64,000 bases of DNA. Origin: Neobacillus mesonae (lineage in GTDB: Bacteria > Bacillota > Bacilli > Bacillales > Cytobacillaceae). The stretch spans positions 894,203 to 958,202 of the forward strand of contig NZ_KV440949.1 in NCBI RefSeq assembly GCF_001636315.1. The letters are read 5' to 3'. Below are positions 43,956 to 54,854 of the stretch, piece after piece. The notes below the pieces were generated by a model. The model did not search any database. It was not told the DNA's origin and was given only the letters and a program-made list of their open reading frames with translations. The translations under genes and the position numbers were made by a program. Numbering within the stretch: position 1 is the first letter of the stretch; the number at the start of each line of letters is the position of its first letter.

Positions 43956-45725
43956 TTATTTATTAACATTTAGTGCCAAATTTAATTCCTTTAGTTGCGC
44001 CTCTGAAACTTCGCCTGGTGCATCAGTTAACAGACAGCTCGCGCTTGCTGTTTTTGGAAAAGCAATCGTATCTCTTAGGTTTGAGCTTCCGGCAAGAAGC
44101 ATCACTAAGCGGTCGAGACCGATGGCAATTCCGCCGTGTGGAGGTGTTCCATATTCGAAGGCATTTAACAGGAACCCAAATTGCTCTTGTGCTTCCTCTG
44201 GTGTGAAACCAAGAACCTTAAACATTTTTTCCTGAATGTCACGTTCGAAAATCCTTAAGGAACCGCCGCCAAGCTCATAGCCATTTAATACAATGTCATA
44301 GGCCTGGGCACGTACTTTAGAAGGATCGCTGTCAAGAAACTCCAAATCTTCTCGGAAAGGCATCGTAAATGGATGGTGGGCTGCATAATAACGTCCCTCT
44401 TCCTCATCATACTCTAACAGCGGCCAATCTGTAACCCATAAGAAATTAAACTTGCTTTGATCAATTAGATCAAGCTCTTTACCAAGCTTCAGTCTCAGAG
44501 CTCCTAAAGCATCAGCGACAACGCTCTTCTTATCAGCAACAAATAACAATAAGTCACCTTCAGCTGCTTCTAATGTTGCTTTGATTGCTGCCGAATCTTC
44601 TTCTGAGAAGAACTTGGCAATTGGTCCTTTAAGTCCTTCGACATCGACCTTTAACCATGCAAGGCCTTTAGCGCCATATACGGCCACAAATTCGGTTAAG
44701 GCATCAATGTCTTTCCGGGAATACTTATCAGCTGCTCCTTTGACATTAATGGCTTTTACTTGACCGCCCCCGGCAACTGCCGAAGCAAACACCTTAAAGC
44801 CCGATTCTTTGACGATTTCGGAAACATCTACTAGCTCAAGTCCGAAGCGGGTATCCGGCTTATCTGAACCGTAGCGGCTCATCGCTTCGTCATAGCACAT
44901 CCGCGGGAACGGAACAGTAACTTCGATTCCTTTTACTTCCTTCATGAGCTTAGACATCATGTTTTCCATTAATGCTATAATATCGTCTTGGCTTAAAAAG
45001 CTGGTTTCGATATCGACTTGCGTAAATTCCGGCTGGCGGTCTGCACGAAGATCCTCATCACGGAAGCAGCGGGCTATTTGATAATAACGTTCAACTCCGC
45101 CGACCATCAACAGCTGTTTGAAAAGCTGCGGCGATTGCGGCAGGGCATAGAATTCACCTGGATGCACACGGCTTGGTACTAAATAGTCACGGGCCCCTTC
45201 AGGTGTGCTTTTTGTTAAAATTGGTGTTTCGATATCTAAAAACCCCTCCGAATCAAGGAAATTTCTGATGGTTTTAGTCACCTGATGACGCATTTTTAAT
45301 GTTTCAAAAATAACCGGACGACGGAAGTCCAAGTAGCGGTATTTCAAACGGATATCTTCAGAAGCATCTGTTTTATCGGAAATCATAAATGGCGGAGTTT
45401 TCGCCTCATTTATAACTGTTACCGTTTCAACCTGAAGCTCAATTTTCCCAGTTTTAAGATTTTCGTTAATTGTCTGCGGGTCGCGGGCTACGACCGTCCC
45501 CACCACATCGAGCACATATTCATTGCGGATGGACTCGGCAATTTCCAATGCTTCTTTGGAAACGTCAGGATTAAAGACAATTTGTACAATCCCTGTTCGG
45601 TCGCGTAAATCAATAAAGATCAACCCGCCAAGGTCGCGTCGTTTTTGGACCCACCCTTTTAATGTAACCTTTTCGCCAACTGCTGTTTCTGGCACTTCAC
45701 CACAAAAATACGTCCTGCCAAACAT
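43956..45725 (-). CDS. aspS: Aspartyl-tRNA synthetase
   Basis: A 589-residue class II synthetase charging tRNA-Asp. An N-terminal anticodon-binding OB fold ([21 protein letters not shown]), motif 2 [18 protein letters not shown], the bacterial insertion domain, and motif 3 [15 protein letters not shown] are present. ATG at 45725 gives MFGRTYFCG as in B. subtilis; it follows AAGGGGG. Starts 17 bases after hisS and is co-transcribed with it. Confidence 0.97.
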   Translation of the reverse strand: MFGRTYFCGEVPETAVGEKVTLKGWVQKRRDLGGLIFIDLRDRTGIVQIVFNPDVSKEALEIAESIRNEYVLDVVGTVVARDPQTINENLKTGKIELQVETVTVINEAKTPPFMISDKTDASEDIRLKYRYLDFRRPVIFETLKMRHQVTKTIRNFLDSEGFLDIETPILTKSTPEGARDYLVPSRVHPGEFYALPQSPQLFKQLLMVGGVERYYQIARCFRDEDLRADRQPEFTQVDIETSFLSQDDIIALMENMMSKLMKEVKGIEVTVPFPRMCYDEAMSRYGSDKPDTRFGLELVDVSEIVKESGFKVFASAVAGGGQVKAINVKGAADKYSRKDIDALTEFVAVYGAKGLAWLKVDVEGLKGPIAKFFSEEDSAAIKATLEAAEGDLLLFVADKKSVVADALGALRLKLGKELDLIDQSKFNFLWVTDWPLLEYDEEEGRYYAAHHPFTMPFREDLEFLDSDPSKVRAQAYDIVLNGYELGGGSLRIFERDIQEKMFKVLGFTPEEAQEQFGFLLNAFEYGTPPHGGIAIGLDRLVMLLAGSSNLRDTIAFPKTASASCLLTDAPGEVSEAQLKELNLALNVNK

Positions 45726-45741
45726 CACTGTTATATCCCCC

Positions 45742-47013
45742 TTATTGTTGCAGCTCCTGAAAATATTCAATGAAAGAATCAAGTGCTACCTCTACTTGTT
45801 CTCCTGTTTCCATGTTTTTCACATTAATAATATTGTTCTTTAGCTCATCATCGCCAAGTATCGCGACATATCGAGCATTTAGGCGGTCAGCTGCCTTAAA
45901 TTGCCCCTTAAATTTACGGTCGAGATAATCTCTTTCTGCGGAAAAACCTGCAAGACGCAGCTTTTGCAAGAGCCCCACGGTATAATCCTTTGCCTCTTCG
46001 CCAAGGGCCGCCAAGTAGCAATCGATTCCCTCATTTATATTTGTATCAACGCCCTCTGCTTTTAGAGCTGCGATAAATCGTTCAATACTTAAAGCAAAGC
46101 CGATCCCAGGTGTCTCCGGTCCGCCAAGTTCCTCAGCAAGACCATTGTAGCGCCCGCCGCCGCAAAGTGTGGTTATGGCGCCAAACCCTTCGGCATCACT
46201 CATTACTTCAAACGTTGTGTGATTATAATAATCCAAGCCGCGGACAAGATTAGAATCCACTTCAAAAGGAATATCCAGCATCGTTAAGTATTTTTGAACT
46301 TTTTCAAAATAAACCTTTGACTCCTCATTTAAATAATCGAGAATCGAAGGTGCACTCTCCATTAATTCGTGGTCGCGGTCAACCTTGCAGTCAAGAATAC
46401 GAAGCGGATTTTTCTCAAGCCGTTTTTGGCAGTCGGAACAAAATTCACCGATTCTTGGCTGGAAGTGTTGGATCAAGGCATCCCGGTGTGCCTGACGAGA
46501 CTCCTTATCACCGAGGCTGTTAATGATCAGCTTCAGCTTTTTAAGACCCATTTCTTTGTATAAATTCATCACCAAGGAAATAACTTCTGCATCAATTGCC
46601 GGATCGTTGCTTCCGAGCGCCTCTACGCCAAACTGGACAAACTGGCGGAAACGTCCTGCCTGCGGGCGTTCATAGCGGAACATCGGTCCCATGTAATAAA
46701 GCTTCACCGGCTGCTTGGCATAGCCAAACATTTTTTTCTCCACAAATGAGCGTACGACCGGAGCAGTTCCTTCAGGTCTTAGTGTAAGGCTTCGGCTGCC
46801 GCGGTCTTCAAAAGTGTACATTTCTTTTTGAACAATATCGGTCGTGTCACCAACGCCCCTGGAAAAAAGTTCAGTATGTTCGAAAATCGGGGTACGGATT
46901 TCTTGATATTGGTATTTCTCACAAAGCTCTCTTGCTTTCTGTTCAATCTGCTGCCATAACTCGACATCACCTGGCAGAATGTCTTGTGTTCCTCTAGGTA
47001 TACTGATAGACAT
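45742..47013 (-). CDS. hisS: Histidyl-tRNA synthetase
   Basis: A 423-residue class II synthetase. N-terminal [12 protein letters not shown], motif 2 [21 protein letters not shown], the histidine-specific [12 protein letters not shown] and GGRYNGL, and the C-terminal anticodon-binding domain. It is the first gene of hisS-aspS and lies behind a T-box leader. Confidence 0.98.
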   Translation of the reverse strand: MSISIPRGTQDILPGDVELWQQIEQKARELCEKYQYQEIRTPIFEHTELFSRGVGDTTDIVQKEMYTFEDRGSRSLTLRPEGTAPVVRSFVEKKMFGYAKQPVKLYYMGPMFRYERPQAGRFRQFVQFGVEALGSNDPAIDAEVISLVMNLYKEMGLKKLKLIINSLGDKESRQAHRDALIQHFQPRIGEFCSDCQKRLEKNPLRILDCKVDRDHELMESAPSILDYLNEESKVYFEKVQKYLTMLDIPFEVDSNLVRGLDYYNHTTFEVMSDAEGFGAITTLCGGGRYNGLAEELGGPETPGIGFALSIERFIAALKAEGVDTNINEGIDCYLAALGEEAKDYTVGLLQKLRLAGFSAERDYLDRKFKGQFKAADRLNARYVAILGDDELKNNIINVKNMETGEQVEVALDSFIEYFQELQQ

Positions 47014-47097
47014 TTGTAAGTCCTCCTTTTAAAAAAATGGTTATGTAATGGGTTCCTTTGAAAAAATGAAACGCCATGATGGTTTTCAAGGCAAATA

Positions 47098-47378
47098 AAA
47101 AAACTCCCACCCCTTGTAATAATACAAGGGACGGAAGTTTGGATCCGCGGTGCCACCCTAGTTGAAAAGCATTGATCCATGCTTTTCCTCTCAAACAGTT
47201 AACGCCTGTTACGTTCTTCTCCTACTAGAGACTGGCTTTTTCAGAGAGAAACCTACGGAGTGTTCCTTCATTAAGATTCATGCAGAAATGCTTTCAGCCT
47301 GGGGCATTTCTTCTCTTTTCATGGAAATGGCCTTAACTACTGTGCTCCATCATTGGTTATTTCAAGTTTTAAGTTTAT
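47098..47378 (-). promoter_or_regulatory. T-box riboswitch leader of hisS-aspS
   Basis: The minus strand contains the T-box motif GGGTGGCACCGCGG (complement near 47143-47157), then a terminator with CCCTTGTA/TACAAGGG and a T run ending near 47098. Uncharged tRNA, presumably tRNA-His or tRNA-Asp, would relieve termination. Specifier codon not resolved. Confidence 0.92.
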
Positions 47379-47384
47379 TTAATA

Positions 47385-47413
47385 ATAATACGGAGCAACT
47401 GTAGTAATGTCAA
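47385..47413 (-). promoter_or_regulatory. SigA promoter of the hisS T-box leader
   Basis: TTGACA (47413-47408), a 17-base spacer and TATTAT (47390-47385) on the minus strand. Confidence 0.82.
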
Positions 47414-47420
47414 GTAAAGA

Positions 47421-47597
47421 TTAAGACCTCTCAAGGTGTTTTTTTAAATTTCTGACATCCCTCATCGATAGGCCAAATTCCGATGCCAATTCAACCGGGG
47501 TCGAATGCTGCTCCTTTTGTAAAAAATCATGAAAATCAACGCCGAAAAGCCGTCCTTCCATGGATTGTACATTCATTCCTTTTTCGCTCGCACGCAT
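47421..47597 (-). CDS. Small HTH-like protein, YrzK position
   Basis: A 58-residue protein whose C-terminal half, STPVELASEFGLSMRDVRNLKKHL, looks like a helix-turn-helix of the sigma-region-4 kind. The ATG at 47597 has GAGGAG eight bases upstream. It sits just upstream of the hisS promoter, where B. subtilis has yrzK. Function unknown. Confidence 0.72.
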   Translation of the reverse strand: MRASEKGMNVQSMEGRLFGVDFHDFLQKEQHSTPVELASEFGLSMRDVRNLKKHLERS

Positions 47598-47761
47598 TTT
47601 CCTCACTCCTCAACATGTCTTCCATTGCTGTTTATTATCTCCATTAGTCATCGAAAAATTTCATCAACCACTAATTTTTACCCAAAATTGGCATAAGAGG
47701 AATGATTTTCAGAATATTTTGCGTTAAAATGAATATGGACATTTTAATTAGGGAGGAGACC

Positions 47762-48904
47762 ATGAAGAAAAAATCTTGCCTATTTCTAGTAATCGTCATT
47801 CTAATTTGTCAAGCCTTCCTGCCACATGGAAAAGCTTATGCAGCAGGCAGCGGGGAAACTGTAACGATTGGTACCGATGTTGTTAATATTCGCAGCGGTC
47901 CCGATTTAAGTTATCCTTTAACAGCCATCGCCAAACGAGGTGAAAAATATGAAATCGTACAAGAGCAAGGAGATTGGATAGAAATCCGCTTCGCTGTTTC
48001 CAAAACCGGCTGGCTTGTTAAATGGCTGGTAGTGAAAGACAATGAGCAAGCACAGCCTACCGCAGCTACTCCAAAAAACACACAAAATTCACAGAGTTCG
48101 TCTCAAGGACCGCAAAATACTCAAGTAAAACCTGCTGCTGCCGTCATTGGATACGTGAATGCCGATACGTTAAATATCCGCTTGGAGCCATCGGCCACAA
48201 GCACCGTAGTGGGAAAATTAGGAATAGGGACTATGGTGTCAATTTATCATAGCCAAAATAATTGGCTGGAAATTGGCTATGCCGGTCTAAGAGGCTGGGT
48301 AATCTCGGAGTTTATTAATCGTGATGGACAAACTGCTACTAAGGCAGGATCTGAAAACTATCTTCAAAATAAAACCATCGTTATTGATCCGGGCCATGGA
48401 GGAGGAGACAACGGTACAACCGGGGCAAATGGTACGCTCGAGAAAAAGCTGACGTTGAAGACGGCCTATCTGCTCTATGATAAACTAAAAGCCGCTGGAG
48501 CAAACGTCTTTCTGACCAGGAATTCAGATACCTATCTGTCACTCTCATCAAGAGTGATGATGGGTCAGGTCAATCAAGCAGATGCCTTTATCAGCCTGCA
48601 TTATGACAGCAATCTGGACCCAACACTCCGGGGTACGACCGGCTATTACTATCATGCCTATCAAAAGGCACTTGCTGTTGCCCTGTTCAATGCAACAGTG
48701 GAAAAAACCAAATTATTCAACCGCGGCGTCCGCTTCGGAGACTACCATGTCATTAGAGAAAACAGCCAGAACGCCGTATTAATCGAGCTCGGCTATCTAA
48801 GCAACCCCGAAGAAGAAGCCATTCTAAATTCCAACACGTACCAAGCAAACGCCGCAACCGGTCTATACAACGGACTCGTACAATACTTTAAAGAGCATAA
48901 CTAA
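47762..48904 (+). CDS. yrvJ: N-acetylmuramoyl-L-alanine amidase with SH3 domains (YrvJ-like)
   Basis: A 380-residue secreted cell-wall hydrolase. A signal peptide (MKKKSCLFLVIVILICQAF, cleaved near AYA) is followed by two bacterial SH3 domains (around residues 35-95 and 125-185, each with a VNIRSGP- or LNIRLEP-like motif), a Gln/Ser-rich linker between them, and an Amidase_3 catalytic domain with the zinc ligands in IDPGHGGGDNG, FISLHYDSN and LIELGYLSN. It cleaves the bond between muramic acid and the peptide stem. Start chosen at 47762, after GGGAGGAG. Confidence 0.92.
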   Translation: MKKKSCLFLVIVILICQAFLPHGKAYAAGSGETVTIGTDVVNIRSGPDLSYPLTAIAKRGEKYEIVQEQGDWIEIRFAVSKTGWLVKWLVVKDNEQAQPTAATPKNTQNSQSSSQGPQNTQVKPAAAVIGYVNADTLNIRLEPSATSTVVGKLGIGTMVSIYHSQNNWLEIGYAGLRGWVISEFINRDGQTATKAGSENYLQNKTIVIDPGHGGGDNGTTGANGTLEKKLTLKTAYLLYDKLKAAGANVFLTRNSDTYLSLSSRVMMGQVNQADAFISLHYDSNLDPTLRGTTGYYYHAYQKALAVALFNATVEKTKLFNRGVRFGDYHVIRENSQNAVLIELGYLSNPEEEAILNSNTYQANAATGLYNGLVQYFKEHN

Positions 48905-48909
48905 CAACG

Positions 48910-48958
48910 AAGGGTGTCAGGCACCATGTGAAATTTTCACATGGTGTCTGACACCCTT
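48910..48958. repeat. Palindromic dispersed repeat, copy 2; bidirectional terminator
   Basis: AGGGTGTCAGGCACCATGTG and its near-perfect complement (one mismatch in about 23 pairs) form a long hairpin between yrvJ and dtd, with short A- and T-rich flanks. Same family as 33581-33657, here without the inserted palindrome. Confidence 0.9.
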
Positions 48959-48961
48959 ATT

Positions 48962-49405
48962 TTACTTTTTGCTTTCGACAATCAACGTAACGGGACCGTC
49001 GTTGATTAGCTGGACGTCCATCATAGCGCCGAAGATTCCGGTTTCGACTTTGACGCCTTTGTCGCGTAGCATTTGGTTAAATGTATCATAGATTTGGACG
49101 GCATGCTCAGGTCTTGCCGCGTTAATGAAGCTCGGTCTTCTCCCATTTGCACAATCACCGTAAAGGGTGAATTGGGAGACAGAAAGAATGTCTCCGCCTG
49201 CATTAAGCAGGGAAAGATTCATTTTTCCATTTTCATCTTCAAAGATTCGTAAATTTACAACTTTATCTGCTAAATAGGCGGCGTCCTCCACTGTATCATC
49301 ATGGGTAACCCCAACTAGCAGAACGAGTCCTTTTGAGATTTGTCCGGTTATTTCCCCATCAACTGTAACTTTTGCCTCTTTACTGCGCTGAAGAACAACT
49401 CGCAT
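48962..49405 (-). CDS. dtd: D-aminoacyl-tRNA deacylase
   Basis: A 147-residue enzyme that removes D-amino acids and glycine wrongly attached to tRNA. The catalytic SQFTLYGD and the cross-subunit LINDGPVT motifs are intact. It ends 12 bases before relA in the same direction, the usual bacillar arrangement (yrvI-relA). Confidence 0.96.
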   Translation of the reverse strand: MRVVLQRSKEAKVTVDGEITGQISKGLVLLVGVTHDDTVEDAAYLADKVVNLRIFEDENGKMNLSLLNAGGDILSVSQFTLYGDCANGRRPSFINAARPEHAVQIYDTFNQMLRDKGVKVETGIFGAMMDVQLINDGPVTLIVESKK

Positions 49406-49417
49406 TACAATTACTCC

Positions 49418-51613
49418 TTAATTCATCATCCGGCGGACAGAATAAATGTCCGGGATTTGTTTAATCCGGTCGACAACCTTGTGTAAATGGTTCACATTAT
49501 GAATGGCAATCGACATACTGATCGTCGCCATTTTATTGCGGTCCGTCTTGCCGGTTACTGCAGAAATATTCGTTTTTGTCTCGTTCACAGCCTGCAGGAC
49601 TTCGTTAAGAAGTCCCCTGCGGTCGAATCCGCTGATTTCAATATCCACATTGTATTCCTTGCGGTCATTCAATGAAGATTCCCACTCTACTTGAATCAAA
49701 CGGGACTGTGCATCATTGGTATCAATATTAGTGCAATCGGCGCGATGGACGGAAACTCCGCGGCCCTTTGTAATATAGCCGACAATCTCATCCCCAGGAA
49801 CCGGGTTGCAGCATTTCGATAAGCGTATGAGTAAATTATCGATGCCTTGTACACGGACACCGGATTCCCGCTTTTTCGTTGACGGGAATGCTTTTAAATC
49901 TGCAACCGCATTGGTGATGCTTTCAGCCTGCTCTTGATCCCGTTTCTTACGCCATTTTTCCGTTAAGCGGTTCGCCACCTGCAGGGCTGTGACACCATTA
50001 TAGCCGACGGCCGCATACATATCTTCCTCATTGGTAAAATTAAACTTCTCAGCAACCTTTTTAAGATTTTCCGAAGTTAAGATTTCTTTAATATCAAACT
50101 CCATATTGCGAATTTCTCGTTCAACGAGCTCTTTCCCTTTGACCACATTTTCCTCGCGGCGCTGCTTCTTAAAGAAGGCACGAATCTTGTTCTTAGCCTG
50201 AGAAGTTTGCGCCAGCTTCAGCCAGTCTTGGCTTGGGCCATAGGAATGCTTTGAGGTAAGAATCTCGACGATATCACCGGTTTTAAGCCTGTAATCAAGC
50301 GTGACCATTTTGCCATTGACTTTAGCACCAATGGTTTTATTCCCAATTTCAGAGTGAATCCGGTAAGCAAAATCAATCGGAACCGAACCAGATGGGAGTT
50401 CAATAACATCGCCTTTTGGAGTGAAAACAAACACCATATCAGAGAAAAGATCGATTTTTAACGATTCCATAAACTCTTCCGCATTGGACGTATCGTTTTG
50501 GAACTCTAAAATTTCCCTGAACCAAGTTAATTTTTGCTCAAAGGTCGAGCTGTCATTAACCGTTTTGCCTTCTTTATATGCCCAATGCGCGGCAACCCCG
50601 AATTCCGCAATCCGGTGCATTTCAAATGTGCGGATCTGCACTTCCAGCGGGTCCCCTTTAGGACCAATAACGGTTGTATGCAGCGATTGATACATATTTG
50701 TCTTAGGCATGGCAATATAATCCTTGAAACGGCCAGGCATTGGCTTCCAGCACGTATGGATAATTCCCAAGACGGCATAACAATCCTTGATGCTTTTTAC
50801 CACAATTCTGACGGCAAGCAAATCATATATTTCGTTAAACTGCTTATTTTGCAATGCCATTTTCCGATAAATGCTGTAAATATGCTTAGGGCGTCCGGAA
50901 ATTTCCGACCTAATAGAAACTTCGTTCATCCTGTCTTTTACTTCATCAATGACATCATCAAGGTATTGCTCCCGCTCTGCCCGCTTCTTTTTCATCAAAT
51001 TGACAATCCGATAATATTGCTGCGGATTCAAGTAGCGTAGTGCCGTATCCTCCAACTCCCACTTAATCTTGGAGATTCCAAGACGATGGGCTAAAGGTGC
51101 GAAAATTTCAAGTGTTTCATTTGAAATCCGACGCTGCTTTTCAGCCGGAAGATGTTTGAGCGTCCTCATATTATGCAGACGGTCAGCAAGCTTAATCAGA
51201 ATCACCCTGATGTCCTGTGCCATGGCGACAAACATTTTCCGATGATTTTCGGCCTGCTGTTCCTCGTGCGATTTATATTTAATTTTCCCTAATTTGGTTA
51301 CCCCATCGACAAGCATAGCCACTTCAGCGTTGAAAGATTCTTCGATATCCTGTAAGGTTACGCTGGTATCTTCCACTACATCGTGAAGAAAACCGGCTGC
51401 GACCGTTGATGGATCCATTTCCAAGTCTGCCAGAATCCCGGCAACCTGAATGGGATGGATGATATACGGTTCGCCCGATTTTCGATATTGTTCACGATGA
51501 GCATGTTTGGCAAACTCATAGGCTTTCTTGACCTGTGCCACATGCTCTTCATTTAAGTATTTTCTAGTCTTGTCGATGACTTGGTCGGCTGTTAACACTT
51601 GATCATTCGCCAT
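49418..51613 (-). CDS. relA: Bifunctional (p)ppGpp synthetase/hydrolase
   Basis: A 731-residue Rel enzyme controlling the stringent response. The HD hydrolase domain has HDVVEDT (around residue 75), the synthetase domain has [11 protein letters not shown], and TGS, zinc-finger-like ([13 protein letters not shown]) and ACT domains follow. Both catalytic halves look intact. ATG at 51613, after AAAGGTG, gives [11 protein letters not shown]; a longer frame to 51682 lacks a ribosome site. Confidence 0.97.
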   Translation of the reverse strand: MANDQVLTADQVIDKTRKYLNEEHVAQVKKAYEFAKHAHREQYRKSGEPYIIHPIQVAGILADLEMDPSTVAAGFLHDVVEDTSVTLQDIEESFNAEVAMLVDGVTKLGKIKYKSHEEQQAENHRKMFVAMAQDIRVILIKLADRLHNMRTLKHLPAEKQRRISNETLEIFAPLAHRLGISKIKWELEDTALRYLNPQQYYRIVNLMKKKRAEREQYLDDVIDEVKDRMNEVSIRSEISGRPKHIYSIYRKMALQNKQFNEIYDLLAVRIVVKSIKDCYAVLGIIHTCWKPMPGRFKDYIAMPKTNMYQSLHTTVIGPKGDPLEVQIRTFEMHRIAEFGVAAHWAYKEGKTVNDSSTFEQKLTWFREILEFQNDTSNAEEFMESLKIDLFSDMVFVFTPKGDVIELPSGSVPIDFAYRIHSEIGNKTIGAKVNGKMVTLDYRLKTGDIVEILTSKHSYGPSQDWLKLAQTSQAKNKIRAFFKKQRREENVVKGKELVEREIRNMEFDIKEILTSENLKKVAEKFNFTNEEDMYAAVGYNGVTALQVANRLTEKWRKKRDQEQAESITNAVADLKAFPSTKKRESGVRVQGIDNLLIRLSKCCNPVPGDEIVGYITKGRGVSVHRADCTNIDTNDAQSRLIQVEWESSLNDRKEYNVDIEISGFDRRGLLNEVLQAVNETKTNISAVTGKTDRNKMATISMSIAIHNVNHLHKVVDRIKQIPDIYSVRRMMN

Positions 51614-51837
51614 AAAAATCACCTTTATTTTTATCTCATTATCATAAGCTATCAACGGCTTATTAGAGTATTTGATATTCAATGAATCGTCTGAAAAAAC
51701 AGTTACTAAATTAGAATGATTGTTACTATTATCGAAAAAAATCGCGTAGATGTAAAGAGATTCAAACTTTTTTTCGTAAAAAATGAAATTTATGTCGATT
51801 TTTCTGTTACTTAGGTGAAATATAAAACACTATATAA

Positions 51838-51868
51838 AGAGAGCACTCTCCATTTGAGTGCCCTCTTA
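51838..51868 (-). terminator. Terminator after apt
   Basis: On the minus strand GAGGGCACTC pairs with GAGTGCTCTC, followed by TTT. The rest of 51614-51874 is AT-rich and should hold the relA promoter, which I could not define. Confidence 0.8.
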
Positions 51869-51874
51869 CAATCG

Positions 51875-52387
51875 TTAATACATCATTAATGATAGGATAT
51901 CATATCCGTCAAGTTTTTTCCTGCCGTCCAAATAAGATAATTCAACTAAGAAAGCGATTCCAGCCACAACACCGCCAAGCTGCTCAACTAGTTGAATTGT
52001 TGCATCAATTGTACCGCCGGTAGCTAATAAATCATCAGTGATCAACACGCGCTGTCCAGGCTTGATCGCATCTTTATGGATAGTCAATACATCTTTACCA
52101 TATTCAAGTCCATAGCCGACTTTTATCGTTTCACGAGGAAGCTTGCCTTCTTTTCGTACCGGTGCAAACCCTACTCCAAGTGCATAGGCCACTGGACAGC
52201 CAATAATAAAGCCGCGAGCTTCAGGTCCGACAATAATATCAATTTGTTTATCTTTAGCATAATCAACAATTTGATCTGTTGCATATTTATAAGCTTCGCC
52301 ATCATTCATTAATGGGGTAATATCCTTAAATACGATTCCTTGTTTCGGATAATCCGGAACGATTGCTACAAATTGTTTTAAATCCAT
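51875..52387 (-). CDS. apt: Adenine phosphoribosyltransferase
   Basis: A 170-residue purine-salvage enzyme converting adenine and PRPP to AMP. The PRPP loop [13 protein letters not shown] (about residues 115-127) and GPEARGFI are intact. It overlaps the end of recJ by ten bases, so expression is coupled. Confidence 0.97.
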   Translation of the reverse strand: MDLKQFVAIVPDYPKQGIVFKDITPLMNDGEAYKYATDQIVDYAKDKQIDIIVGPEARGFIIGCPVAYALGVGFAPVRKEGKLPRETIKVGYGLEYGKDVLTIHKDAIKPGQRVLITDDLLATGGTIDATIQLVEQLGGVVAGIAFLVELSYLDGRKKLDGYDILSLMMY

Positions 52388-54741
52388 TGTTTAACTTCCT
52401 CCTCAATTTCAACTGATTCCTCGATAATGTTCGAAAACCAAGTCTTTAATTCCTCAAAGGAGGAAAACAATAAATCTTTTTCAAGAGCTGATTGTGCCTG
52501 CTTTTGCAGAAAGGTTTTCGAGTCAGTTAAATCGCGTTTCTGTGGTTGATTATTTAAGGTAATAAATCCATTGTTTATTGTAACAAAATCTAATTCAGAA
52601 AACACCTTTGACATAAAGATAATCGTTTCCCGCGACCAGCCTTTAAGTTTCGCAATATCATCTCCATAGCGCTTAAGGTCAACAGGTCCTTTTTTCAATA
52701 AGAAGCCATAGTACCATTTAAAATGCTCCCGTGTTGGTACAGTACTGAAAAAGTCGCTCGATGCTTTGTAAAAATAAGCATAAATACGTGCGGGCTCTTT
52801 CCCTTTCAATAAGTGGATGAGAATCTCCTTAGACGGCGGGAAGTCTACTAAGGCAATATTTTTATGGTAGCCGTCAAACGCTTTTGCCGCCTCAGCATCC
52901 TCAATATAAATCGTCTCCACACCAAGATGTGAATTCATTTTTTCCACATACTGTTTATTAAAAACAATAATCTGTCTATTTTCAGCCGGAACGGTTGATG
53001 GAATGCTATAAATCCGCTTCTGTCCGCGAAAATCAAATAACTGCCACGAATTCACAGCGATGTCTTGGACAAAAATTTGTGGTTTACGTATATTGTTCCA
53101 TTCATTGATGGATAATTCTCCGATTAATGATATTTTTGAAGCGGGAGAAATTTCATCCACCACTGCTCCTAGCCCAAACCCTACACCATCCAAATTTCCG
53201 GCGGGATCATTAACAGTAATTTTCAAATGATTTTGTTCGCTGCCAATTTTTCGGATATTAGCGATTTCAACATTATTAATAAGTACCTTGGGCTTCGGAT
53301 TATCTACCCCAAACGGCGCAAGCATGGCAATTTCATCCAATGATGATAAATGAACCTCATCCAAATGCACTTCTTCATCAAGATACGTGACCGGAATAAA
53401 ATCTTCCTCCGTCAGCAATTCAAATGCACGGGCATTTAATTTTTCACGCAGTTCTGCCACATCATCCAGCTTTAAGGTCATCCCTGCTGCCATCGGATGG
53501 CCTCCAAAATGCGGAAGGATATCTCTTAGCGTTGATAAATTTTGAAACAGATCAAATCCTGGAATACTTCGGGCGGACCCCTTCGCTAAACCCTTTTCCG
53601 GGTCAAAGCTTAAAACAATCGCAGGACGATAATACTTTTCTACCAGCTTCGAGGCAACAATGCCAATTACCCCGGCATTCCAGCCTTCCTTCCCGATAAC
53701 TAGGACTCTATTATCGTCAATTGGATAGTTGCTTTCTACCTCAGCAATTGCTTCCTCTGTTATGGTATGAACGATAGACTGCCGTGATTTATTGAAACCT
53801 TCCATCTCTTCAGCAAGATATTCAGCTTCTTCCGAGTCCTCACATAAAATAAGATCTACTGCTAAATCGGCATCCGCTAACCGCCCAACAGCGTTTATTC
53901 GGGGAGCAATCGTAAAGCCGATGGTTTCTTCGTTAATCGTCATCGGATCGACACCCGCTAGTTTAAAAATAGCCCGAAGACCAATATTTTTCGTTACTTT
54001 TAATTTTTCCAGACCTCTTTTGGCAATTAAACGATTTTCCCCTGTTAAAGAAACAAGGTCTGCAATCGTTCCAATAACGGCTATTTCAAATAAATGCTCC
54101 GGCAGTCTGCCATAAAGTGCATGGGCTAATTTAAAGGCAACACCGACACCTGCCAGTTCCCGAAACGGATACGTACTGTCTGGGAGTTTCGGGTGAATGA
54201 TGGCCAGTGCTTCCGGAATGACGGGTCCCGGTTCGTGGTGGTCAGTAATGATGAGATCAATTCCCAGTTCCTTCGCGACATTGGCCTCATGTACCGCCGC
54301 AATCCCGGTGTCAACAGTTATGATCAATTTAATACCGGTTTCGGCCGCCTGTCGAAAAGCGGCTTCATTCGGACCATAACCTTCTGTAAAACGATTAGGA
54401 ATATAAAACTGAACGTCAGCACCTAAATCTTTAAGTGTCAGCATTAATACAGACGTACTGCTGACTCCATCAGCGTCATAATCCCCAAAAATCAATATTG
54501 GCTCTTTCTCATCTATCGCAGTTCGAATCCGCTTGACGGCAATATCCATTCCTTTAAACAAATAGGGATCGTGAAACTCATCCTTTCCAAATAAAAAAAA
54601 CCGTGCGGAGGATGCAGAATCAAATCCACGGTTAACAAGCAATGATGCAGCAAGAGGAGTAATGTTTAATTCAGATGCAAGCTGTTCAGCTTTGTGACGG
54701 TCAGAATCACGCACAACCCATCTAGTTTTCGGTTTTAACAT
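52378..54741 (-). CDS. recJ: Single-strand DNA exonuclease RecJ
   Basis: A 787-residue 5'-3' exonuclease for recombination and mismatch repair. The DHH phosphoesterase motifs DYDADGVSS and ITDHHEPG, the DHHA1 motif [12 protein letters not shown], an OB fold, and a Firmicute-type C-terminal extension are present. Full length; operon with apt. Confidence 0.97.
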   Translation of the reverse strand: MLKPKTRWVVRDSDRHKAEQLASELNITPLAASLLVNRGFDSASSARFFLFGKDEFHDPYLFKGMDIAVKRIRTAIDEKEPILIFGDYDADGVSSTSVLMLTLKDLGADVQFYIPNRFTEGYGPNEAAFRQAAETGIKLIITVDTGIAAVHEANVAKELGIDLIITDHHEPGPVIPEALAIIHPKLPDSTYPFRELAGVGVAFKLAHALYGRLPEHLFEIAVIGTIADLVSLTGENRLIAKRGLEKLKVTKNIGLRAIFKLAGVDPMTINEETIGFTIAPRINAVGRLADADLAVDLILCEDSEEAEYLAEEMEGFNKSRQSIVHTITEEAIAEVESNYPIDDNRVLVIGKEGWNAGVIGIVASKLVEKYYRPAIVLSFDPEKGLAKGSARSIPGFDLFQNLSTLRDILPHFGGHPMAAGMTLKLDDVAELREKLNARAFELLTEEDFIPVTYLDEEVHLDEVHLSSLDEIAMLAPFGVDNPKPKVLINNVEIANIRKIGSEQNHLKITVNDPAGNLDGVGFGLGAVVDEISPASKISLIGELSINEWNNIRKPQIFVQDIAVNSWQLFDFRGQKRIYSIPSTVPAENRQIIVFNKQYVEKMNSHLGVETIYIEDAEAAKAFDGYHKNIALVDFPPSKEILIHLLKGKEPARIYAYFYKASSDFFSTVPTREHFKWYYGFLLKKGPVDLKRYGDDIAKLKGWSRETIIFMSKVFSELDFVTINNGFITLNNQPQKRDLTDSKTFLQKQAQSALEKDLLFSSFEELKTWFSNIIEESVEIEEEVKQWI

Positions 54742-54811
54742 CTTTCACGTTCACCTCTCAGACTTTCTTATTATACAGGAGCGCAAACCCGCTTTCAATC
54801 ATTGCGATAAG

Positions 54812-54850
54812 AAAAATGAAACCGCAGAACAAATCTGCGGTTTCATTTTT
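54812..54850. terminator. Terminator between secDF and recJ
   Basis: AAATGAAACCGCAGA and TCTGCGGTTTCATTT form a fifteen-base-pair stem with A and T runs on both sides. It ends the secDF transcript. Confidence 0.92.
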
Positions 54851-54854
54851 GCTA